A DNA stretch of 64,000 bases, taken from Hyposmocoma kahamanoa. Lineage: Eukaryota; Arthropoda; Insecta; Lepidoptera; Cosmopterigidae. The notes beneath the pieces were generated by a model. The model made no database searches and was not told where the DNA came from. It was given only the letters and a program-made list of their open reading frames with translations. The position numbers and the translations under genes were made by a program. Shown here piece by piece: positions 36,801 to 48,800 of the stretch. Position 1 is the first letter of the stretch, and the number at the start of each line of letters is the position of its first letter. The DNA lies in contig NW_020653333.1 in assembly GCF_003589595.1 (NCBI RefSeq), positions 509,704-573,703 on the forward strand, given 5' to 3'.

Positions 36801-39800
36801 CTTCACACAGGACGCCGCCGCTCCGTCACCAAGCTAGTCAAAGTCAGCTTAGCAGCTAGCTAGCGAGCTAGCTAGGCTAGCCAGCACTCGCCTAGCCCTA
36901 GTGTTTTAGCATTTTGCAACCTCATCTGGTTTTCATTTGAGCTAATCATCTTACATGTTTTTTTCATAAGTAGGCACTCGGCACTATATTTTATAGACAG
37001 AATAAATCTTTTTCTAATTTTATTCAGTGCTTATATTGTCTATGGAATAACGCAGCTGCATGTGTTATGAATATATGGCCAGTGTTTGTTATTAATTTTA
37101 ATATAAAACGTGCCTTTCACAAGCATTCTGTCTAAAAAAATATTAATCTCAGCCCGAGATGAGGTCGCAAAATAAAAATAAGAAGGAGCTATACTTCACG
37201 TGTTCCCACAACATATGAATACATACTTACGTTATTCTTGGTCTACCCAACCTTGCCACACCGGTCGTCTATAAGCACAAAAACTACATCACACTAAGCA
37301 AAGGACCCCCCAAGAGCTCCATGGATAGTTTCTATCACCGTAAGTGTCCAAAAGTTTCCATGCAGACGTCCGAAGCGAAATATAATTGTAAAACATGGCA
37401 GACTTAGTGGTCTAATAATTTAAAAACTATAACATTAAAATACGTAATATTAATATGTTGCGTAATATCTTTAAATAAAATATGACATACAAAAACCAAA
37501 ATAGAACAATATAATTTTAATACCTAACAAATAATTTTAAAAAGTTATGTGCGCAGCTAAAATAATACCATAAAGAACATAATTACTTATTCCTAGTATT
37601 AGTACGATCTGAATAAGTTAGTATATGATTGAGTCGATAGTAAATATATTTGTACATAAATAATCTTTAAATTATTAACCGCCAGCCCGTCCACATTTTA
37701 ACGTACGAAAGTCACAATTCTTAATCAAAATAACGGTTCAAACTATGAGAAAGAACAGATATGGAACCCAAAGTCGCCATTTTGAAACTTGCAATCTCAT
37801 TGTAACCCAACAAAATGGCGCCCATTTTTAAAATAATACAATATTCTACAAATTAAAAAGTTCCTATTGTAATTTTGTGTTGTAGTTTCGTAATGGTACG
37901 ATACAAAAAAATTAAATAGAACTTTAGAAGTGTATACTTACTAAGGTGGAGAAGTTACTTTTGGACTCTTGAACGGTGAAGGCAGTGTGGAGTTTAACAA
38001 CAACTGTTGTTGTTATGAGTTGAAGCAATTAGTTCTTTAAATTTCACTAAATAGCGAGTCCAAATCTAACTTTTAAACCTTTATACGTCAAAGCATCGAA
38101 CAATGTCTTATAAGAAATTTGAACATCAAAAAAGGAAGATTCAATTTTCAACAAAAAGTTGCAAAATGTGTGTGTAATTATTCCTTATGTTTCGATAATG
38201 CAAACACACTTTTATTCTAAAGTTTTACTTTAGTAATTGCTACAGTATTTTTTGTAATTGCTGTCCACAATTTTATGAGCATGATCAAAATATTTGTCAA
38301 AACTTCTGTAAATATTTGTAATGTCGTTCGTAGGCAAATTATATGTTTACTATATTATATATTCAATTAGATACTAAACATAAGTTAATAAGCTGTTAGG
38401 ATGCAGGACATAAGGATGTGATTGTGCTATTCATTAATTCAAATTTGATAAATTGTACATGTCATCTTTGAAAGTTTATGAAATTTAAAAAAAAACGTTG
38501 CTGATTTGAAAAAGTGATGTATCCTTGTGAAGGAAAGTTTTTAAAGATGTAATTTTTGTGAATTTTGAAAAAAATTCTACTGCTTGTATCATTTAGTCAT
38601 ACTTACCTTTTGTTAAATGATAATAATTCATGACAAGTATAATATAGTATATATACATTTTTTTTAAATACCGCCTGTAAAATACCGTGCGTTTTGCTAG
38701 CAGACTTATATAATTAATTATTATCATACTACTACGCAGTACTATTACAATAGTGTTGTAACTCAAAATATGTGAAATTCAAGATACACTATTGCTCAAC
38801 GTAAATTAAACTCTACACGTCAACACAACCGTCGCCGTCGTAAGGCTTAACTCAAAATGAGACAAACTTCTTATGAGTCAGTTCTGGACAACCAGTCGTT
38901 ACTAAAAAATATGAAACTATTTTTCCCCTTTTATTTTTAAATATATTTGGCAAGCAGAAAATTTTTTAATGTCCGTAATAAACTTTAACCTATACATAAA
39001 TGTCAATAATCTTTCACGGGAAGTGGGTAATCCGTTATTCAGCGATTCTTAAAGAAATACACTATTTGAGTTAATACACTATTGCATCGACAATGCGATA
39101 TATTTTGTTATGTAATATATGAATATTTCTCAGTTTGCATAATTGTTAATCCTGTGTATAAGGGTGAATAGTGAAAATTTAATACTAGCAGAGCTCTTGT
39201 TACCAACAAAATTAAATAACAATGAGTGTTTTGAGTGTACACAATGTTCATCTGATTATTGGCGCACCACCTCAACAAAATACGTTCCCCTGTACACCAT
39301 ATGATGTAAGTGATAGTTGAAGTAAGATAGTGTTAGTACGTACAACATATAGGGACGTGGATTACCGACAAGGCAAGGCTTTGGTCGCTTACTTTTCCTC
39401 GCACTAACCTTTGACAGGAAATAAACAATCATACACATCACTAGAGGAGACTAAGGGACTCACCACATTTATTAAATCGGCTTGAGCCGGTCACAAAAAG
39501 CTTTATATGCAGTCAACAGTACATCAAGCTACACACTTCTGTTCGAATATCGCCTCCAGTGCAACAGAACAAGAACCGTCAATGTCTAGCTTGGTGTGCT
39601 GGCCTCTGAAATGCAATAAGAGCGAATAAGATGTTGTACGTTGCGCGTTTCGATTAGAGCTACGCTCTTTTTAAACGGCTAACGACCTAAAGCTTTTTCT
39701 GACCGGCTTAACACTTCGTTAAGTGTGGTGACACCCTTAATGGCATACTTCGACGGGTATACCTTACAGTGATTCCTTCAGGATCAATTTACATTGCCGC

Positions 39801-42800
39801 AGTACGTATTGGAAGTAAATTTATGTAATGCATAATTAACTTTTCATCACATTTGCTCGTAAACAGTGCCACATGCAGGCTAAGTCGGCTATAATTACGC
39901 CCACGGGCTCTTTCATTACATTATAAAAAATGAAAAAATAAGAGTTTCGTGTTCGGGCTTCTAATAGACTCTCGTTAGAAATGTCTTATTTACCGCCCAC
40001 CGTACACAATGTACTATTAAGTCAATTATGTAACGACCTGATTTTGGCTCGTGTCTCGTTTTGTATCTTACGCAATTGGCATAATGTTCATTATGCTATC
40101 ACTACAAACATTCGTTAAGCGGCAGTGTAAATTGAGCCATAAAGAAACAACACATTATTACAATAGTGCCATGTATTTGGTCCTGCAAGCAGTTAGCGTG
40201 TTCAAAACGAGAAAATTTGCAAGCGTCCAGTGTTAGTTGAACCCTCCTTCACAAGTACTGCGTCTACGGGCTCGCTTACCGAACGTAATAGCACAACCAA
40301 CCATAAACCAGAGAAACTCGCAATTTATCATCTAACACAATTATCGATTTATTTCAATTACGTAAACTATGATTAGCCAACTAATATAATTATAATAAAA
40401 AAAACTCATTATGATACTAACAAGAAGACATTTATAAGCTTTTATAGACGTGTCTCAGAAGATATATACTGGACCTCAACCTGTTACACCTCCCGATGAA
40501 TAAGACAATAAACGGCTGCAGGCCTCACACCACGTCCCCCAGTCACAACACTAAAAGTGTTTCAACGGTATTTGGTGCTAGTGCGTGACTTGGAATTCTC
40601 AGAAATATTGCCTTAGTGTTGAAGAAGTTATGAATATTTGTCTACATTTCGAAGGTAATTTTCTTGTCAAATTTATAGGCAGCACTGTCATAGTTGTTAA
40701 TTTCTTATAATTATAATGGTCTACTGGAATGCGCTTTTGTGTCAAAAAATTCCGTTACATCGGGATTAACGAAATTATTCGGTTCGGAAATGAAGAAAAA
40801 AATTTTGTAAAAAGAAATGGTTTCGATAAAAAAAAAACACAAAATTTACAAATTACAAATATATGTATATATATAATATCCCCTTTAGCACTTTAGAAAT
40901 TTACAATTTTGATACTAAAGTTCGATGTCGTATTTTTTTTTCTATATTGTGACACGAATAATTCATTTTTGTAGTACTAGTAACATTTTTCGTCCATTGG
41001 GACAGATAGGCTAAAGCATCTAATTAGCCGTATTGCCAGATCTTAGATTTTGATTTTTTTTTTAATGATGCCCCTCATTATCTTTACGGTTACCATTCTG
41101 AAACTCATTATCATAACTCATAATCATAATAATTCATTTTCGTAAAAATTGTAATTTACGTCAGTTAGTGCTGTTACAAAACTCCTTCGAAGATTTTATT
41201 CTTATAATTTTGATTTGATTTAAAAAAAATACTTCTTCAAGACTGAAATATGTTAGAACCCGTTTAGAAACAAAAAGAACGCACACATAACCATATCATG
41301 CACTAAAAATCGCTGGAACATCAGAAAAATGACTGAACTTCGATATTAGACAAGCAAGGAGGCTTTAGAAGAGAAGAGAAGCTGTGAAGTGTGATGACTG
41401 GAGGATGACCTAACCAGGACAGTTTGGACTAGACTTAGTTGTTAAGGCTATTCTATAGGACAGACTAAGTGCTTAAAGATATTTTCGGGGGCAAAGTTCT
41501 AAGAGATCACTTTAAATCTATGAGTACCTGATAAGTACAATAACCTTTTAAAATTTGAAAAGGAAATAGGTAATGCATCTATGATTCCAAGCATTCCCTT
41601 AGCACTTACAACTTCGTACACGAAGTACTTCGAAAAGATGTTATAAAACCATAGTACCAAGCTATACCGTGTACATTTGCATACATTTTAAAGAGGATTG
41701 TATCCGCCGCAGTGTGCTTTGGAAAACGTAGCTTCTCCGAAGCAGAATAACTAGATAAAATATCGGAAATGTTTGGTCCTTCAAGGCTGATTTTGTACTC
41801 ATATTTTATATTTAATCTTTCAATGCCTTTGATATCAATTTTAAGATATCATTAATATAATATAAAATACGACATAGACTTCCCCCCAAAAAACTTGATT
41901 TTTTTTAGTTTACTTACAATATTATTTACAATATTATAATATTATATATCGTTCACACATGACAACTAGGTAACATAGTAGGTATTATCTCAAAGATTGC
42001 GTTATAAAATATAAAACGAAATTTTTGAGATAATACTATGTTAGTTGTCATGTAAATATTATGTGTGTCTGTGCAAATTTTCTTTCATGCAAGAATAGAA
42101 ACATTTTAATGTTTTTTTTTAAATAGATATAAATTACGCACGCATATCTAAAAATTATCAAAAATTTATTTACGATGTAAAAACACAGGTTAATTTATTT
42201 GCGTGGTTTTCGTCACACATTTTTCGAAATAAAACCATCAAGTGCCTAGTTATTAAAGTTTTTACTCTTTTTGTTTCTCCTGTATAGTTAGTGTTTTCAT
42301 AATAACCGTTTATTTGGTGAAGCTGTCGAACTATGTCCAATTTAAAAAAATCACATGAGTATCGTCGATAAATAGCCCGTATCCGTATGAAAAATTTTTT
42401 AATTTATTAGATTATTGACAAATTATGGGATGAAATAACCTCGAAATGTAATAAAAACTTTGTAAAGTTAACCTCGCCACCAATACCAATAATAAACAAA
42501 GTACGATAAACAAAATCTAAAATATGAGTACAATTAATAGTAAAATTTTTCGTCCTTCGGGACAGGCTAATGCTTCTAAGCCATACTGCCAGTATGAGCA
42601 CATAATTAAAAAAGTTATAAACGGGTAATATAGGAATTAAAAAATAGTCTGGAGACATGCAACCCTGTTCCTTTTTTAAAACATAAGCGGACCATGCCAC
42701 ACCCAAATTTCGAATGACACGTAAAATTTAAACGAGTGAAAGAACTTACCGTTACATGCACATTTTCCATAACACATACCGTCGGATACACCAGATTACA

Positions 42801-45800
42801 AATATTTTACCACTAAACACTGTTTGCGTAAATCTAGACTAATATCAATAGTTTGGATTTCGGAAAATGTTTTTTATTACCAACATTTCATGGCTTGGAA
42901 TTGAATGTGAACATCGTCTTTTTGACAAAAAAAATTTTTGTTTACCAAAAAGAATCTAAATACTTTGTGTAAATATAAATTTGTGTTATTAGATACCACG
43001 CTTGTATAATTTTGGCATATACGTCTGACGTATATACACCAATGATTGCAAGTTTGGTTGAATACACGCGATCATATGATCAGTGTCTTTACGTCGTTAT
43101 ACGCCAAAATGATACAAGTAGATGTTAAAGTTCGCATTTACACCCATAGCCAATGAGTAATTTAGAAATGACAGAACATAGATTAGCCATTACACCGTGT
43201 ACTTGTGACTAAGCTCCATACCTATGTGAATCAGACGATGGCAACACCATACACATGACTTTACTATAGTCTAGATGTCCAATGTACAGATTACCCAATT
43301 TTGAGGCAGGTTCCTGATTTTTTAAGGCTGACAACATTTTGACCCCGCACATTGAATTTGAATTTCGATGAACCAATTTTGTGTACTGTCAATATAAATA
43401 TCAATTTATTTCATGACTTTGGATGCAAGTCCTCAGCCGAAATATTAGATATAATAAACACAGGAAGTAATATAAACCAGTAATGATAACAGCGTAGCAG
43501 CGGAACAACTTTTTTTTATGTGGTATTTAAGTCAATTAGCGATACCATTTTAGAGTTCAAAAGTTACTTGTCAGCCGTTAAAAATTAAACATTCAAAGGG
43601 TCAGCCAGTTTGAAACACATCATTGGGACAAAAGTCTTGAAAATAAATAATGTGTGTCATGCTAGTTGACCCACAACACTTTTTTCTCAGAAATATGCCC
43701 AAAAAAACCTGTAAACAAAACAGAGCGATATGACTAAATATTATGTGGTGTGAGGTCACTGAACGATGACGGTAAGCTAAGTGGAGTTTAATGCTTTAGA
43801 CAAATGTTATGTGAACATTATACAACGAGAAACCTGATGGAATACGTCAGGAAATAATGGACGGGACTGGACAAAAAGGACACTTTTATAAGTTAAATAT
43901 AAGTAAACTACCACGATCGAAAAAATATGCACGCAATTCCTAATAATCACTTCGTTTGCATGTGCAAAAAAAACAATATTACTATACATTAAAAAAAACA
44001 CTTACTTTACATATATAAAAAACGTGTAAACTACAAAAAAGTGCATTGTACTCACAAAAATATTAAGTACCTAAAAACTGCCGTAAGTACCACAAAATTT
44101 CAGCCTTTGGAAAAATAGGCAAATTGTCTTTTTTATGGAATGTCTATAATTTTTTAAAAAGCTTATATTAACGTATGATCACACACTAACCTAAATATTT
44201 TAACTAAAGTAATATTTCCTGCGGGTAATTTATTTTTAGATTCTTTAATATTTTTTGAACAACTTCAAATAGAGGAGGACGTTCTCAATTCGCCTGTTTT
44301 TTTTGTTGTTAGTATGTCACGCGATTACTCCGATATTTGAGAACCGATTTCATTATTCTTTTTTTTTTTTTTTGTTGAAAAGGGGTGTCCCAGTAGTGAT
44401 TCCATTCAAATTCGAAGAAAATATTCCACCTTTAAGGGTGAGAAACTAGGGGATGAAACCGGTTTATTGGATTTTACCCACTTTCCATTAACCGATTTTA
44501 CTGAAACTTGGCAAATAGTCGTAATTCCACAAACTTTCGAAGTCGTTTTTATTTCATATTTATTTTTATTAAAAAGATTTTAAATAATTTTGGCTATTGA
44601 GTCTCAAAGAACGCTGTTCCATACGTTTGTTACTAGTTAGAGATTGCAAAAGGGTTACCAACACTACAGTAAATATTATCCATATTGATCGATACTAAAT
44701 TAACGGTAGTGTTGCAAGTAATAAAAATTTGAAAGACGCAGAAATATGCTCAAATGGGCTACTAAACTAACTAATTCATTATTTGTCATTGATAAACAAA
44801 GTAAAATTCGCTTAACTTAAATAATCAGTAACAACATTAAGTAAGTATATATTCAACAAAAAAATATTTTAAGTAACCTATAACTGTTAAATTTAAAAAA
44901 CTCAAGCCCAAAGCAAACTACAGCTTTAGACTTAACATATAATGTCTTATGCCATGGGCCAATAACGCAAGAGGACAGCTAATCGCAAAGCAAGACAGCG
45001 TAGTCGGGTATTTGGAACCTATTGGTAAACCAAATGTCGCGACGAGTACCAAACAGCTATTTTTTCATATTCAATTCAATAGACAAGCAAGCCAAAAGGC
45101 TTATAAGGTAACTCGGAATTAGTAGAGGCGCCTATTAGTAGAGGCAGAACCTTGAACACCACCGTAAAGATGCCTGCTTATCGGTATTTTTCAGGATATA
45201 TCACTTTTTTTTAATTACACGATATTAATTCCACCCTCCCCTTTTATATCATCGGGGGACTAGGCGTAGGCTTGGATTCCACCCCTATGTTGTGGATATT
45301 CCAAACATTCGCACGAAGCGTTATGCTTCCACATTCATATAGCGAACGGCTATGGAGTGGAATTCCCTACCAGCAGACTTGTTCCCTGAACGTTATAACT
45401 TGGACCTTTTCAAGGCGAGAGTGGATAGGCATTATTTAGATGTGCATGCTCCATCGTCGACCTCATCGTCACTTTCCATCAGGTGAGATGGAGGTCAAAT
45501 GCGCACACGCATTTGTATAAAAAAAAATTACAACTAATCTCGCCTGCATATTGGATACTATTAAATCCCATCCCTCAGTCGACTTTTACAACTTGCGCGG
45601 GATGATAAGCAGAATGGAATTCCATCCAGACATAAGATGGAATTTTGACCTTTTTCAGAGTTACGATCTGTAGTATGCAGATTAGCGATTCTCTCGAGTT
45701 GGTTCACGCTTATGTCCAACTATGAAAAATGTTATAAATTCATAGATGTTCGCATATCAAATAATGTCTTCATCCATATCTATGGAATTTATTCGTATGT

Positions 45801-48800
45801 CTATTGAATGGACGCGCGAACAATGTCGCTTCACGTGATATTTTTTTTTGTTTACCTACGTCCTAACTTAACTATAAGCTGCTATAAACTGCCTGATCTA
45901 TGATAAGATTCGTCTTACGATTAATAAATTCACGTAAAGCTAATGTAGAGTACCGCGAATGAAGTTTTAGAAACTTTTTTGAGCTTCATTGTCATTTGCT
46001 ACCCTGTTTTTAACTATCCGCAGTCGATTCTCTCAATTCAGTTTTACTTTATGATTAATTGTTAAATATAAACATGGACCTACTGATTTCAATTAACAAT
46101 ATTGGAATGTTAATTCATTTCTTAATTCATTATCAACAGGACCTCGGCTTAACTGTAGGACATTAAATTTCCAGTACAGTAGCCGACCGTATAAAGCCGT
46201 TATCTTTGCAATAATTCTAAGATATAACTTTCTTTATTCATACGTCATGGACTACACGCCGGGATAATATGGATAAGTAGGGAACATCGACATAGAAAGC
46301 GCTGTGGCTGGAAAAGGAGAGGTCATAGTACCCGGTAGAGCGGCAGATAGGGCTGTACCATACCCGGCGGGCAACGCGGTAGGTATGGTATGTAGACCAC
46401 TGGCGTACGTCGATAACATAGGGCTTGTATTCGCGTAGGAAAACATAGGAGCCGATGTAGAGTATGAAAACATTGGTAGAGACATACTCGGTTGCGCAAC
46501 CTGCGGGGCGATGTATTGGCGCTTCGCGGGTGTAGACTCCGTTTGAGTAAACGCGCGATCGTAAGTACGTTTTGTCGGCAAAACTGTTTGTTGCGGCAAA
46601 ATTTGAGGAATCGGGTACGGATTTGCGGGGGAAGGAGAGCGGAGGGAATACGCGGGGAGGACCGGCAAAAGGGGAGGGCAGGAAGGGCGCAAAGATGCGA
46701 GTAACAGGTTCTCGTGTTGTCGCGCGAGCAGGCTCTGGTGCGCGATGTGGTGCGCGAGCAGGCGGGGCGCGTGCGCGTGCACGGGGGGCGGGGGGGACAC
46801 CAACGTACCGGGCGACAGCACTTTGGGAGAAGTGGCTGGGGTCACGCCGCCTGTTAGCACCATGTTCATGTCGTCGCCGCTGCACTGGAAGACCTGCACG
46901 TGTTTTGTTGGTAAATGCGATGCAAATGACCTTGTCCAATGCATAACATCCGACTCAGGATGGGCCGGACACAATAATGTTGAAATATGGATATTATGGA
47001 CGATGTGAATAATTTGTTAAATTACTAGATAAAGTGCACCAAACTGTAGCGCTTATAATTTGCGATTTTGAACTATTTATACCAATATCTCTTTAGTATA
47101 AACTTGTAATGTCAGTTCGTAATCAATATGATAGTTGAACCAGTTCAAACCAAATCCAATTTCTTGACATTGGATAAAAACAAATCCATCAAAAGACGTA
47201 AACAATATTATACTCAATTTAAACATTATCACCATCATCATCAACCCATTTAGTCCCACTACTGGACACAGGTCTCCTCTCAAGCGACGGTTTAGGCCAC
47301 GCCACGCTTGTCCAATGCTAGTTGGGAACTTCAAATGTTTTCCAAGGGTTATGAACCTTCATCGACGTGCAGGTATTCACCATATATTTTGAGAAACTCA
47401 GAGGTGCGAGCCCGAATTCGAACCTACGGCCTCTGCTTCAGAGGCGGTACGTCTAATAAATTAGGCTACCACTGCCCAATTTCAACACAAAATAACTAAA
47501 CTTGATAACAACAAAAGTCTGACCTCGATATACCGCTGCTTCTTGCCGAAGGTCATGTACCGATGGTGTTTCTGCTGTGCGCAGAGATACGCGCTCGTCT
47601 CGCTGTCCATCTGGATAAACGCCTCGCCGCTGGGGTGGCCCTGAAATATCATACACCATTGTGCTATGCTCCAACGACTTATATTGATAACTAAATTAAG
47701 CTAATAACGTCGGCCCTCGTCGTGTAGTATGCCGCCTCGATAAAGCTATTATCCACATTAAACTCTCAAATTCGAGTGATAAACTGGCCTTTTAAAATTT
47801 TATCACAATAGCTAACATGGCGAGTACCGTGACGTCATATTTTTAAGTCATCGTGAGGGTCGCGACCAATGACTGCAAAAGATTAACACAGTGCCAAGCA
47901 TGTTTTAAAATCAGCAGTGACCTTGCAGCCATCTGCAAGGTCACTGTTGATTTTAAAACATTTTGACAGTTCTGCACAGTAATTTTAACAACGTATTAAT
48001 TGAGCACCACAAACGAGATGAAAAGAGAAGAAATGAAAAAAGAAGAAAAGAAACAGTAAAAACAAACAAATTGATTTATATAAATTATTCGAAAAAGGTG
48101 AGCAGAACATTTTTAACATAGTTCAATACATGAGAGTAATTATTTAGAAAAACGTAAATAATAACTAATATAATGTAAATTATGTAAAAACAGAAACTAC
48201 AAAAACCCGATATTTTTTGTTTCATTGTTTTCGCGGCGATGATTAAACGACAAAGGTATATACGCCAATATCGTAACGTTGTCCTTCTTCTTCAAAATGT
48301 ATAACAGTCGTTCATTACCAAATAAGCAAACTTAGCTTTATCAATTGAAATAAATATTGTCATGGGGAGGTTTATTACACATATACTGCCATGCTACGGC
48401 CACTGGTTGGGCTTATGCTGAAGAGCAGGTATATCCATCTGTAGAACTTTGAAACATGACAGCTAAACTATCATTTAATTTTTTGTTGGTACCATTGCGC
48501 ACAATACAGGCAGCATCGTTCGCGATTTCAAGTTATGTGACGTTAATTTTATCGTACATCGAACAGAGTCTCATTCTTTTGTTATTTCATTTATTTAGGA
48601 CAACCAGCAAGTCATACATTTCATACATAAAAACTTTGCCATGTCCGAATCCAGTCGGACCGAAGCTATTTTTGTTTGTGGTTGTACGATATTTGTATCA
48701 ATAATAATAACAAACTAGTGGATTATTTTCACAATGAATAGGTGAACATCATGGTAGTAAACACATCATGATATTAAAAAAAAATGCAATTAATATAGCG

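Larger units (their letters stand above)
36906..46232. other. fusilli intron between exons H and I
   Basis: Long AT-rich intron or, for the short form, downstream sequence. It holds an M8 MITE (39780-40138), a foldback (41957-42053), a repeat pair (40985-41040, 42540-42590), a LINE-like repeat (44262-44560) and a LINE ORF end (45285-45530). The rest shows no gene. Confidence 0.6.

Noticed and set aside
46492..47008. Plus-strand frames over fusilli exon H
   Set aside because: Antisense shadows of low-complexity coding sequence.
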